This document shows, piece by piece, positions 54,079 to 62,265 of a stretch of DNA of 64,000 nt. The stretch spans positions 1,178,001-1,242,000 of the forward strand of contig NZ_JAINZO010000002.1 in assembly GCF_020179605.1 (NCBI RefSeq), given 5' to 3'. Under the pieces are notes generated by a model. The model was given only the letters and a program-made list of their open reading frames with translations. It was not told the origin of the DNA and did no database searches. The DNA comes from Geomonas agri. GTDB taxonomy: Bacteria > Desulfobacterota > Desulfuromonadia > Geobacterales > Geobacteraceae. The first letter of the stretch is position 1. Each line of letters starts with the position of its first letter. The position numbers were made by a program, and so were the translations under genes.

Positions 54079-54798
54079 ATGAAAAAGAAGGACAAAGAGA
54101 AACAACAGCCCAAACAGAAAGAGTTCAGCGCCTCCCCCTTCAAGGCACTCAAGGGTGCCACCCTCAACCTGCAGGGTGCACCGTCGGCCCCGACTCCGCC
54201 GAAAAAGAAGGAGGAGAAGCCCGCCAAGACGGCACAGGAACTGTCGGACGAGATGTTGTTCTTCGAGGCCGTGGCCGGGGTCAAGCGTATCTCGGAGACC
54301 GCGCCGCCGGCGCAGGTGAAGGTACAACAGACGGCGAAGGCACGGCGCGACGAGGAGGACCAGGAAGTCTTCCTGAAGGCCCTGGAAGCGCTGCGGCTGG
54401 ACGTCCGTTTTTCCGACCAGACCTATGAAGAGGAGGCAGCTCCGCGTCCGGCGACGGTGAACCGGCTGCGCCAGGTGCGCCGCGGCGGGATCCGGATTGA
54501 CTTGCAGCTCGACCTGCACGGGCTGACCCGCGACGAGGCGCTGGAAAACCTGGAGCGTTTCGTGAAGGCGGCGTATAACCGCGGCCAGAAAGGGGTGCTG
54601 GTGATCACGGGCAAGGGGAACAACTCCGCCGGAGAGCCGGTGCTGAGGGGCGCCGTCGCCAACTGGCTCCGCGAGCATGGCAAGGGGATGGTCGCGGAAT
54701 TCGTCCAGGCACCCAGCGACATGGGCGGCACCGGCGCTTTCGTGGTGTTCTTCAAGGAGAAAAAGGCGGAGTCGGTGGAGGAAGAGGCTAAGAACTAG
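54079..54798 (+). CDS. Smr-domain protein with charged N-terminal extension
   Basis: 239 residues. The first 130 are Lys/Pro/Glu-rich and low-complexity, with a helical EEDQEVFLKALEALRLDVRF segment before the domain. The Smr domain (about 145-225) has the LDLHGLTRDEALENLERFV opening and VITGKGNNS, then VLRGAVANWL. Smr domains bind or cut DNA or RNA at structures, as in MutS2 or ribosome rescue. A weak GGAAAGGG precedes the ATG. Confidence 0.85.
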   Translation: MKKKDKEKQQPKQKEFSASPFKALKGATLNLQGAPSAPTPPKKKEEKPAKTAQELSDEMLFFEAVAGVKRISETAPPAQVKVQQTAKARRDEEDQEVFLKALEALRLDVRFSDQTYEEEAAPRPATVNRLRQVRRGGIRIDLQLDLHGLTRDEALENLERFVKAAYNRGQKGVLVITGKGNNSAGEPVLRGAVANWLREHGKGMVAEFVQAPSDMGGTGAFVVFFKEKKAESVEEEAKN

Positions 54799-54920
54799 AG
54801 GTAGGGACTGGCCAGGACCTGTGAGGCGCGGTGCCGGCTGTGGCCGGCGGTTCACACCTGCAGGATGATCGATCTGAACGGCCTCCGCATGCGGGGGCTT
54901 GTCTGTTTCGGGGAGCGGCA

Positions 54921-55820
54921 ATGGCAGGAGATATCTTTCGCATCGGCATCGATCTCGGCGGCACCAAGACGGAAGGGGTACTGCTCGATTCCGCGGGCCT
55001 GGTCCTGGTGCGGGAGCGGCGCTCCACGCCACTGGCCGAGGGGTACCAGGCCATTCTGGGATCAGTGGTGCAACTGGTGCGCGACCTCGCCGCGCGACTG
55101 CCTCAGGACGCTCCTTATACCATCGGCGTGGGTATTCCGGGGTCGGTGGATGCCGTCACGGGGCTGGTGCGTAACGCCAACTCGGTCTGCCTGATCGGCC
55201 GTCCTTTCCAAGCCGACCTGGAGCGGCTTTTGGAGAGAAGGGTGGGGGTGCGCAACGACGCTGACTGCTTCACTTTGGCTGAGTGCCGCAAGGGAGCGGG
55301 CGCCGGATACCAGGTCGTCTTCGGGGTGATCATGGGGACCGGCTGCGGCGGCGGGATTTGCATAGACGGCGTGGTGCGCGAGGGACCGCATCGCATCGGC
55401 GGCGAGTGGGGGCATGTTTCCGTCGATCCCGCCGGAGCGCCTTGCTACTGCGGCAACCGCGGCTGCATCGAGACCAAGATCAGCGGCTCCGGTGTGGAAG
55501 CGGCCTACCTGGCCCGCAACGGTGTGAGCCTGACCATGGAGGAGATCGTGGCCGGAGCCCGTCGCGGCGAGGCGCGGGCCCTGTTGGCCTTCAACACCTT
55601 TTTGGATGATTTCGGCCGCAGCATGGGCGGCCTCATCTCGATCCTCGATCCCGATGCTGTGGTCTTGGGGGGAGGGCTTTCCAATATCGAGGAGCTGTAC
55701 TACGCTGGCGTGGAACGGGTACGGCACTACGCCTTTCACAACGACCTGCGCACGCCGATCCTGAAAAACCAGCTCGGAGATTCCGCCGGTGTCTTCGGGG
55801 CGGCCTGGATCGGCATCTAG
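54921..55820 (+). CDS. ROK family sugar kinase
   Basis: 299 residues. The phosphate loop IDLGGTKTEG, the substrate segment VRNDADCFTLAE with the catalytic Asp, GHVSVDP and the zinc motif CYCGNRGCIE are all present. It lacks a DNA-binding domain, so it is a kinase, most like fructokinase/glucokinase (Mak) members. GGGAG precedes the ATG at 54921, which decides against longer frames. Sugar substrate is unknown; no sugar transporter is adjacent. Confidence 0.88.
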   Translation: MAGDIFRIGIDLGGTKTEGVLLDSAGLVLVRERRSTPLAEGYQAILGSVVQLVRDLAARLPQDAPYTIGVGIPGSVDAVTGLVRNANSVCLIGRPFQADLERLLERRVGVRNDADCFTLAECRKGAGAGYQVVFGVIMGTGCGGGICIDGVVREGPHRIGGEWGHVSVDPAGAPCYCGNRGCIETKISGSGVEAAYLARNGVSLTMEEIVAGARRGEARALLAFNTFLDDFGRSMGGLISILDPDAVVLGGGLSNIEELYYAGVERVRHYAFHNDLRTPILKNQLGDSAGVFGAAWIGI

Positions 55821-55906
55821 CCTTCTCAATAGAAAATTTGAAATAACTAATGTGTTTGCTACTATAGTCTGGTTTCTGGCCCCAACCCCAACAAAGGCGG
55901 TGCCCT

Positions 55907-56299
55907 ATGGAAACCAAAACTGGCAAAAGGATCAACATCAGGTACAAGTGCAGGCTCGACGACGGCAGGGTCTACCTGGTCGGCGAACACAACACCCTCG
56001 AGTTCGTGGTGGGAACGGGACGCGTTCCCCCTGTTCTGGAAGAGGGGCTCATGGGCATGGCCCGCGGCGATCACCGCGTCATCCGCGTGCCGGCCAACGA
56101 GGCCAACCTCTTCCCCTTTCCCCTTGGTTCCCACTTTGCCTTCTCGACCGACCGGGCCCCCGGTGTCGCCTACGATTTCGGCCCCGGCGCGGGCGGAGAC
56201 GTCTCCCTCTCCCTGGGCAGGCGTGACTACCGCGAACCCCTCCCTTCCGACCAGGATGTCTTCTTCGAAATCGAAATGCTGTCAGTAGAGGCGGCGTGA
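55907..56299 (+). CDS. FKBP-type peptidyl-prolyl isomerase-like protein
   Basis: 130 residues. KRINIRYKCRLDDGRVYLVGEHNTLEFVVGTGRVPPVLEEGLMGM is the FKBP/SlyD-type opening and ends in a ARGDHRVIRVPANEANLF turn. The region after about residue 90 is short and the histidine-rich tail of SlyD is missing, so this is a reduced form. Prolyl isomerase activity is likely but the active-site set is not complete enough to be certain. Confidence 0.8.
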   Translation: METKTGKRINIRYKCRLDDGRVYLVGEHNTLEFVVGTGRVPPVLEEGLMGMARGDHRVIRVPANEANLFPFPLGSHFAFSTDRAPGVAYDFGPGAGGDVSLSLGRRDYREPLPSDQDVFFEIEMLSVEAA

Positions 56300-56371
56300 C
56301 GACTTGTCGCGAGATGCCTTCCTGCCTCACACCACTCCGAAACCAGTAACAAGCAACTGGAGTTCCGGACT

Positions 56372-56395
56372 GCGCCCACCCGTTTGGGTGGGCGC
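56372..56395. terminator. Perfect 10-bp hairpin between convergent genes
   Basis: GCGCCCACCC pairs with GGGTGGGCGC around GTTT, between the FKBP and DUF2235 stop codons. Without a T-run; it may end transcription from either side. Confidence 0.6.
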
Positions 56396-56421
56396 TGACC
56401 CGGAGCGGGTTGCTGCCGCCG

Positions 56422-57582
56422 TCACTGCTGAGGCGCCGGCACCTCTATCTTGACCGTGATGTACCCCTGGTTCCTTGGTGAGTAGCCCGAGATCTGGCCG
56501 CAGATCTCGCTGCAGAACTCGTTGCCGAACTCGATTGCCCCCATCTTCCGGTAGTAGCGATCCTTCAACATCCGGTACACCCCGCCCAGGAACTGCCGGA
56601 ACGAGTCGGTCGGCTGTGCCTCCTTGATCTTGTCCTCATCAACCTGCTGCATCTCGGTGAAGCTCAGTCCCGACCCGTTAAGAAGGCTCTTCTTCTGCAT
56701 CCACGCCAGCGCGGCATCGGCAAGGGGATGCACCGGCACGTCATACCCCCCACCGACGTCGGCGTGGGCACCGGCAAACCAGACCTGCTCCATGACCTGG
56801 TTCACCTTCTGCTTCGGATTCCATATGGTGACGTCATAATTCTCGCGGTGCTCGTCGATGGCGATGGCATGAAAGGCATTCTCCACGATGGCGCTCAGCT
56901 CCTGGTCGTGGAACTTGTAGTGTTCCGCGTTGAAGGACTCGAACACCTTGAAGGGGATCCCGAGCGCCCCGACTGTGTCCCAGACGCCGAGCAGTCTGAT
57001 CTTCACCCCCTGGTGTGCGAACTGGTCCCTGAAGCTGACCGCGAAATCGGTGTCGGCGCTGCCGTCGCGGTTGCGGTACAGCTGGTAGGCGTCCATGATG
57101 TGCGGGATGTCGTCGGGATGAATCCTCTTGAACTCTTCCACCGTCGGGCGGGGCCAGCCGGGGTACTTCTCATTCGCACCCGCCCTGACTTGGAGGATCT
57201 TGTCGCGGTCCAGCAGCCCTGAATTCCTGATCAGCCCCACCATGCTCCTGGCCGTGTAGGCGCCGCGACTGAAGCCGTAGACGTAGATCTCGTCACCCTG
57301 TTCATAGTTGTCGATCAGGAACTTGTACCCCTCGCGGATATTCAGGGACAGTCCGTAGCCGAAGGCGCCGCCGCGGATGTGTTCGTACCACTTGGTGCCG
57401 ACACCCGATTCGTACCATTTCAGCGTGCCGGCCGGAAGGTCGCCATCGGAGTAATGCCTGGCATCGGCGCCGGCCACGGAAGCGAAAAGCCGCTCCACGT
57501 TGGTGTTGGTATCCCTGCCGTCGCTTTGTTCGTCGGGTTTGTTCCAGGTCCCATCAAAGCACACCACCAGTTTCTTTGACAT
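56422..57582 (-). CDS. DUF2235 alpha/beta hydrolase-like protein
   Basis: 386 residues, covering the whole DUF2235 domain. KKLVVCFDGTWN opens it, VYGFSRGAYTARSMVGLI contains the nucleophile Ser, and VWFAGAHADVGGGY the Asp/His region. This fold is used by Tle1-type type VI lipase effectors. There is no signal peptide and no immunity gene, VgrG or PAAR gene beside it, so an effector role is not supported here. GAGGAGG precedes the ATG. It is followed by the small MTH1187-type gene upstream in the same direction. Confidence 0.85.
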   Translation of the reverse strand: MSKKLVVCFDGTWNKPDEQSDGRDTNTNVERLFASVAGADARHYSDGDLPAGTLKWYESGVGTKWYEHIRGGAFGYGLSLNIREGYKFLIDNYEQGDEIYVYGFSRGAYTARSMVGLIRNSGLLDRDKILQVRAGANEKYPGWPRPTVEEFKRIHPDDIPHIMDAYQLYRNRDGSADTDFAVSFRDQFAHQGVKIRLLGVWDTVGALGIPFKVFESFNAEHYKFHDQELSAIVENAFHAIAIDEHRENYDVTIWNPKQKVNQVMEQVWFAGAHADVGGGYDVPVHPLADAALAWMQKKSLLNGSGLSFTEMQQVDEDKIKEAQPTDSFRQFLGGVYRMLKDRYYRKMGAIEFGNEFCSEICGQISGYSPRNQGYITVKIEVPAPQQ

Positions 57583-57618
57583 GGCGAACCTCCTCGCAAA
57601 ACCGCGTTGATGTAGTTC

Positions 57619-57915
57619 CTACATCTTCTCCTGCACGCTCCTGATCTTGTCCTCCATAGTCTGCTCCCGGTCGGTACGGGTGCCGAGTTTAATTGTGGTG
57701 GTGATGCGAGGGGCGCCCAAGGCGTGGACGGTCTCGTGGCAACGCTTGATCGCCGCGAACACCTCGTCCCACTCCCCCTCGATGTTGGTCCCGTAGGAAT
57801 GCAGCGCGATCTTCAGCCCGGCCTCGTTCAGCACCTTTTCGCAGGCCGCGATATAGCTGGAAAGGGAGACGCCGACACCCAGCGGGACGATGCACAGATC
57901 AACCATGACTCTCAT
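57619..57915 (-). CDS. MTH1187-type thiamine-binding-like protein
   Basis: 98 residues. MRVMVDLCIVPLGVGVSLSSYIAACEKVL and the HSYGTNIEGEWDEVFAAIKRCHE segment are characteristic of this small DUF77 fold, which binds thiamine-like molecules in some members. AAGGAG precedes the ATG at 57915; the open extension to 57996 has no such signal. It is 36 bases upstream of the DUF2235 gene and likely co-transcribed with it. No thiamine gene is nearby. Confidence 0.85.
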   Translation of the reverse strand: MRVMVDLCIVPLGVGVSLSSYIAACEKVLNEAGLKIALHSYGTNIEGEWDEVFAAIKRCHETVHALGAPRITTTIKLGTRTDREQTMEDKIRSVQEKM

Positions 57916-58052
57916 GACGTATGCTCCTTCTATACTGTTAGTTGCGGCCTGCGGAGACCTCCGGGCCGAGTAGCAATGATAATAGATGATGAGCAAGTTT
58001 TAAAGCCGCAAACTTTATTGCCAGCACCGGACCCGCCATAGCCTCGCCCGTG

Positions 58053-58080
58053 TTGACTTTAACTGCCCAGGCCCTAAACT
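58053..58080 (+). promoter_or_regulatory. Probable promoter of the SDR-like gene
   Basis: TTGACT at 58053-58058, a 16-base spacer and TAAACT at 58075-58080, about 45 bases before the TTG start. Confidence 0.55.
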
Positions 58081-58125
58081 GATTCAATTCCCATGCGTTA
58101 AAGAACTGTTACAGCGGAGAATATC

Positions 58126-59061
58126 TTGACTCAGACAGAGAACGCAAAAGCGAAGGTACTGATCACCGGGGGCACCGGTTTCATCGGCAGCAGGCTGGTC
58201 AACGCGCTGGCGGCGGAAGGTATCCCGATCCGATGCCTGGTGCGCAGGTCGGATGCCGTCTTTCCCCCGCAGGTGGAGGTGGCACAGGGGGATCTGCTGC
58301 AGCGCAACTCGCTGCTCGCGCCATTGCGGGGGATCGAGACCGCGTACTACCTGGTGCACGCCATGGCCGGCGACCGCGCGGGATTCGAGCAGCGCGACCG
58401 CCAGGCGGCGGAGAATTTTGTAACGGCGGCGGAGATGCAGGGGGTGAAGCGGGTCATCTACCTGGGGGGACTGGGCGAGGAAGGTGACCAACTCTCGGAG
58501 CACCTAGCGAGCCGTCTGGAGGTGGCGAGGATCCTGCAGCGCGGTGCTTTCCAGACCACCTATCTGAGGGCCGCCGTCATCATCGGTGCGGGGGGCGCCT
58601 CTTTCGAGATGATCCGTTACCTCGTAGAGCGGCTTCCGGTCATGATCACACCGCGCTGGGTCTCCACCCGATGCCAGTTCATCGCGGTCCAGGACGTGAT
58701 CGCCTACCTGGTGGGGTGCCTGAAGGACCCGCGCACCGCCGGGCAGACCTACGACATCGGTGGGCCGGAACTGCTGTCCTACCGCGACATGATGGAGCGC
58801 TTCGCCGAGGTGGAAAAGAAGTTCATCAAGATCATCCCGGTCCCGTTCCTGACCCCGAAACTCTCCTCTTACTGGGTCTGGCTGATCACGCCGGTGAAGC
58901 CGTCCATTTCGATGCCGCTCATCGAAGGGCTTGGCAACGAGGTTATCTGCCACGACCAGGAGATCAGGAAGATTCTGCCTATCCCCCTTACCGGCTTCGA
59001 GGATGCGGTGCGTCGGGCGCTGGAGGAGGAGGCTGGGCAGGCCCAGGCGATTCCCACATGA
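58126..59061 (+). CDS. NAD(P)-binding atypical SDR-family protein
   Basis: 311 residues. The Rossmann motif LITGGTGFIGSRLV is at the N terminus, followed by CLVRRSDAVFPPQVEVAQGDLL and YLVHAM. The usual YxxxK catalytic pair is not obvious; the protein resembles the atypical SDR group near NDUFA9 or SDR-type chaperones and may bind nucleotide without redox chemistry. The start is a TTG with GGAGA before it, the only one that leaves the Rossmann motif intact. It ends in an amphipathic EEEAGQAQAIPT tail. Confidence 0.8.
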   Translation: MTQTENAKAKVLITGGTGFIGSRLVNALAAEGIPIRCLVRRSDAVFPPQVEVAQGDLLQRNSLLAPLRGIETAYYLVHAMAGDRAGFEQRDRQAAENFVTAAEMQGVKRVIYLGGLGEEGDQLSEHLASRLEVARILQRGAFQTTYLRAAVIIGAGGASFEMIRYLVERLPVMITPRWVSTRCQFIAVQDVIAYLVGCLKDPRTAGQTYDIGGPELLSYRDMMERFAEVEKKFIKIIPVPFLTPKLSSYWVWLITPVKPSISMPLIEGLGNEVICHDQEIRKILPIPLTGFEDAVRRALEEEAGQAQAIPT

Positions 59062-59118
59062 AAAAAACCGCCAACTCCCTTTTCAAGCTTAATTAACAAC
59101 TGCCGATAAGCTGAGCAG

Positions 59119-59135
59119 GGACGGCAGCCAGCCGT
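59119..59135. other. Small hairpin in the spacer before the receiver gene
   Basis: GACGGC and GCCGTC around AGCCA form a six-pair stem. It is in the leader of the receiver gene and has no T-run. Confidence 0.3.
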
Positions 59136-59194
59136 CGTAGAAACTGTTTCAACATCTGTCGTTTCGCCATCGTACCAGGCGGTAGGGGAGAGAG

Positions 59195-59587
59195 ATGAAG
59201 TGCTTGATCATTGAGGACAACGAATTCCTGCGCGAGGGTCTCATGATGTTTCTGCAGGGGGTAGCGGAGATCGAGACCGCGGGCAATGGCCGGGAGGGGG
59301 TGGATCGCTTCTCCACCGCGCTGCAGCAGGGGCACCCGTTCGACCTAGTGCTGCTTGACATCGTCATGCCGGAGATGGACGGCCAGCAGGCCCTGAAGCT
59401 GATGCGCCAAGCGGAACGGCAACACGGCAGCGACGGGCGCAAGAGTGTCATCATCATGACCACTGCCCTGAACTCCCCTGCCAACATGGAAGAGGCAATG
59501 TGGGACGGCGACTGCTCCGACTACCTGGTGAAGCCGGTGGCGCGGGCCGACCTGATGGCCATCCTGCAGCGCCACGGCCTGCTGTGA
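59195..59587 (+). CDS. Single-domain response regulator
   Basis: 130 residues, one receiver domain. The acidic pair IIEDN, phospho-acceptor Asp in LVLLDIVMPEMDG, Thr in MTTALN and Lys in LVKPV are present. There is no output domain, so it acts by binding a partner, in the style of CheY. Eighteen bases before a PilZ gene, with a cytidylate-kinase-like gene after that, so these three probably form one unit. GGGGAGAG precedes the ATG. Confidence 0.88.
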   Translation: MKCLIIEDNEFLREGLMMFLQGVAEIETAGNGREGVDRFSTALQQGHPFDLVLLDIVMPEMDGQQALKLMRQAERQHGSDGRKSVIIMTTALNSPANMEEAMWDGDCSDYLVKPVARADLMAILQRHGLL

Positions 59588-59605
59588 CGCAGGAAAGGGC
59601 CGAAC

Positions 59606-60325
59606 ATGGAACCTAACTTTTACCGGCCGACGGTGCAGACCTCCCCGGAACAGGACTCGGCGGAGATACTCTCCAGTTTCCGGGCACTCATCAAAAGCGG
59701 GGCGGGGACCAGGGTGAAGCTGCTGAACTACTACAAGGGATTGCCGATCAGCTATCCGGCGACCCTCGTGGAAATCAGCGGGCAGGTCCTGGAACTGGAC
59801 GTGCACCCGCAGCAGGCGGTCGCCCTGGGGCTGTCCGGTCGGACCTGCATCAAGTGCGGCACCTTCAGCCAGACCCTGTTGGCCGACGTCAAGGACGCGG
59901 ACGTGCGGCGCATGATGGCCTCGCTGCACAACTTCTGCTACGTGGACCTCATGGCTGAACAGCGCGCGTCACTGCGGCTCGAACTGGATCCTCCCTGCGA
60001 GGCAGAGATAATTGCGTCGGGACACACCGTGGCGGCACAGGCGCTCGATGTCTCCCTGGGGGGATTCTCGATGCTGAGCGCGCAGGCGAGCCAACTGGCC
60101 AAAAGGGACGAGGTGCTGCTCAAGGTGATGATGCCCAACCTGCTGCACAACACGGTGACCCCGCTGGAGGTGCCGGCGACCGTGGTTGACGTCGCCTGTG
60201 GCAACGACGGCGACCTCTGCCGCTTTTCCATAAGCTCCGATGCACAGGCAGAAGGGGTGCTGTCCCGTTTCATCTTCCAGCGCCAGGTGGACCTGATCCG
60301 GGAATTGAAGGAGATGAGCGGCTAG
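59606..60325 (+). CDS. PilZ-domain protein
   Basis: 239 residues. A YcgR-N-like beta region (about 25-110) is followed by a PilZ domain with QRASLRLEL (RxxxR form) near residue 120 and DVSLGGFSML near 150, matching the cyclic di-GMP-binding signature. No membrane segment. It lies between a receiver gene and a cytidylate-kinase-like gene, all in the same direction. The role would be to turn cyclic di-GMP level into a motility or surface change. Confidence 0.85.
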   Translation: MEPNFYRPTVQTSPEQDSAEILSSFRALIKSGAGTRVKLLNYYKGLPISYPATLVEISGQVLELDVHPQQAVALGLSGRTCIKCGTFSQTLLADVKDADVRRMMASLHNFCYVDLMAEQRASLRLELDPPCEAEIIASGHTVAAQALDVSLGGFSMLSAQASQLAKRDEVLLKVMMPNLLHNTVTPLEVPATVVDVACGNDGDLCRFSISSDAQAEGVLSRFIFQRQVDLIRELKEMSG

Positions 60326-60352
60326 GGCCAAGCCGGGGACAAGGAGAGAGAG

Positions 60353-61063
60353 ATGCCTGACAACCTGTTCATACCGTCGGTGGATTTGCGGATAGGGAGC
60401 CTCGAGGAGTACAACCGCAGACAGAAAGAGAAGGCGGCGTCGAGGCAGGCCAAGCCCAAGCCCCGCCCCTGCATCACCATCTCTCGGGAGTATGGCTGCA
60501 CCGGCTACCCGACAGCCGAGCTTTTGCGCGACATCCTGATGCAGAGAACCGGCGAGGAATGGGTCATGATCGACCGGGCCATAATCGACGAGGTCGCCAA
60601 GCGGCACAACCTGTCCCAGGAGATCCTGCGCACCCTGGGAGAGAACAACCGGCTCCTGTCCGAGATCCTGGCCACCTTCTCCTCGCGCTGGAAGAGCAAC
60701 TACGACTACTTCCTGCCGCTGTCCCAGCACGTGGTGGCGCTCGCGGAGCAGGGCAACGTCCTCATCCTCGACCTTGGGGGCGCCATCGTGGCGCGGCACC
60801 TGGAACATTCCTATCACTTCCGGATCTTCGGTTCGGAAGCTTTCAAGATCACCACCCTGGCCCGTCGTCTCAATATGGAAGAGGAGGAGGCCGAGAAGCT
60901 CATGCACCGGCAGCAAAAGGTGCGTGATCGCTTCACCAGCGACTTCCTGAACCAAGACGGCCACGACCCCGCCCTCTACGACATGCTCTTCAACAACGAT
61001 CGCTGCACTTCGGACCGGATCGCCCACATCATCGCCGATTTCGTGCTGGGGACGGTGGGGTGA
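60353..61063 (+). CDS. Cytidylate kinase-like family protein
   Basis: 236 residues. A charged N-terminal extension (KEKAASRQAKPKPRP) leads to ITISREYGCTGYPTAELL, the variant P-loop of the cytidylate-kinase-like family, then LDLGGAIVARHL and KITTLARRLNMEEEEAEKLM. The NMP-binding residues of true Cmk are not obvious, so nucleotide specificity is not sure. AAGGAGAG precedes the ATG. Confidence 0.82.
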   Translation: MPDNLFIPSVDLRIGSLEEYNRRQKEKAASRQAKPKPRPCITISREYGCTGYPTAELLRDILMQRTGEEWVMIDRAIIDEVAKRHNLSQEILRTLGENNRLLSEILATFSSRWKSNYDYFLPLSQHVVALAEQGNVLILDLGGAIVARHLEHSYHFRIFGSEAFKITTLARRLNMEEEEAEKLMHRQQKVRDRFTSDFLNQDGHDPALYDMLFNNDRCTSDRIAHIIADFVLGTVG

Positions 61064-61131
61064 AGCGCCGTTGCTGTGCGGCACCTATCGATCCGTACCT
61101 ACCAAGGATGAAGGGGTGATAAGGGAAAGGG

Positions 61132-61557
61132 TTAGGGCAGGTTAGCTCGGATCTTTTTCAACAGGCGCACCAGTTCGCGTTGCTCCGCTTCGTCGACGCC
61201 GCGCCACATCTGGTCGATCAGGTTGCGGGAGACCTCTTGGAAAACCGGCTGCAACGCCTGTCCCCGCTGTGACAGCCTGACGTACACCGTCCTTTGGTCC
61301 AGCGTGCTGCTCACCTTGTCCACGTAGCCGTTGGCGACCAGCTTCCCCACCAGTGCGGTGACCGTTGACTTGTCCCGGCGCACCGCCTTGGCCAGGTCCT
61401 TCATGGTGACCTCATCGTTAGTGAAGAGGTGATACAGGATGGCGCCGTGCGAAGGGGCGAGTCCCTCCATCCCCAGGCGTTTGAGCTCCTGGAGCAGGTA
61501 CCGGTTGATGCCGGCGCGGGTTTCGCTGATGATGGCGGCGATGTTGCGAGTGTCCAT
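61132..61557 (-). CDS. MarR family transcriptional regulator
   Basis: 141 residues. The winged helix-turn-helix has LAPSHGAILYHLF, MKDLAKAVRRDKSTVTALVGKL and the wing KVSSTLDQRTVYVRLSQRG. The ligand is unknown and no divergent target gene exists: the neighbour upstream ends here. The frame extends to a TTG at 61584, but that would read through the promoter and operator, so the ATG at 61557 is used. No Shine-Dalgarno is visible before it; the promoter position suggests a leaderless message. Confidence 0.85.
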   Translation of the reverse strand: MDTRNIAAIISETRAGINRYLLQELKRLGMEGLAPSHGAILYHLFTNDEVTMKDLAKAVRRDKSTVTALVGKLVANGYVDKVSSTLDQRTVYVRLSQRGQALQPVFQEVSRNLIDQMWRGVDEAEQRELVRLLKKIRANLP

Positions 61558-61565
61558 GGGATGGG

Positions 61566-61594
61566 AATTTAGTTTGACGACCAACTAAAGTCAA
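61566..61594 (-). promoter_or_regulatory. Promoter with overlapping inverted-repeat operator before marR-type gene
   Basis: On the minus strand TTGACT (61594-61589), a 17-base spacer and TAAATT (61571-61566). TTTAGTT (61568-61574) and AACTAAA (61583-61589), an inverted repeat with an eight-base centre, cover the spacer and -10 box. This is a typical autoregulatory MarR site. Transcription would start about one base before the ATG. Confidence 0.7.
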
Positions 61595-61595
61595 C

Positions 61596-61627
61596 AAAAA
61601 AAACCGGCAGGTTCAAGCCGCTACCGG
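61596..61627 (-). terminator. Rho-independent terminator after the receiver gene
   Basis: On the minus strand CCGGTAG pairs with CTGCCGG (one G-U pair) around a ten-base loop, followed by eight T residues. It separates the receiver gene from the MarR promoter. Confidence 0.85.
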
Positions 61628-61636
61628 CATCGAGTT

Positions 61637-62236
61637 CTAGTTGAGAAAGTCGTCCATGGCGATAGCGGCGCATTCGGGGCAATAACTGTGGCTGAACAGC
61701 GCCTCGGAGTGTTCTGAGATGTAGGACTCTAACTGGTTCCAGTACCCTTGGTCATCCCTGATCTTCTTGCAGGTCATGCAGATAGGGAGGAGCCCGGAAA
61801 GCTCCTTCACCCGGGACAGGGCCGCCTGCAGTTCGTGGTTTCGGTGTTGCAGCGCCACCTTCTGGGACTGCAACTCCAAGTGCACTGCCACGCGCCGCGC
61901 CAAGATGGCCGGCTTCACCGGTTTGGTGATGAAGTCCACAGCGCCCATCTCGAAGCCGCGGGCCTCGTCCACCTCCTCGTTGAGCGCGGAGATGAAGATG
62001 ACCGGGATGTCGCGCAAGTGCGGGTCCAGTTTCAGTTGCCGGCACACCTCGTAGCCGTCCATTTCCGGCATCATGATGTCCAGAAGGATCAGGTCCGGCG
62101 CTGCGGAGTGCACCAGCCGCAGTGCCTCGATGCCGCTGTTGGCGCCGATGACTGCGTACTCTGTGCGCAGCAGCTTATAGAGGATGATGAGATTGTCGAC
62201 GGTATCGTCTACGACAAGAAGGGTTTTTTTTGCCAC
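61637..62236 (-). CDS. Response regulator with C-terminal Cys-rich (LPICMTCKKIRD) domain
   Basis: 199 residues. The receiver (about 1-120) has VVDDT, LILLDIMMPEMDG (Asp), SALN and TKPVKP. A coiled segment of about 30 residues leads to a domain with LPICMTCKKIRDDQGYWNQL and ending YCPECA, a frequent but uncharacterised receiver-linked module with two CxxC pairs that may bind zinc. The preferred start is GTG 62236 with GAGGGA before it; the frame is open to 62260. Twenty-nine bases downstream of the hybrid kinase, so the two are likely one operon. Confidence 0.85.
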   Translation of the reverse strand: MAKKTLLVVDDTVDNLIILYKLLRTEYAVIGANSGIEALRLVHSAAPDLILLDIMMPEMDGYEVCRQLKLDPHLRDIPVIFISALNEEVDEARGFEMGAVDFITKPVKPAILARRVAVHLELQSQKVALQHRNHELQAALSRVKELSGLLPICMTCKKIRDDQGYWNQLESYISEHSEALFSHSYCPECAAIAMDDFLN

Positions 62237-62265
62237 CTGTCCCTCAGTGCGACCAGGCAATCTGA

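Noticed and set aside
56422-57915. Type VI secretion effector-immunity pair
   Set aside because: The small neighbour is an MTH1187-type protein, not an immunity protein, and no secretion gene is present.
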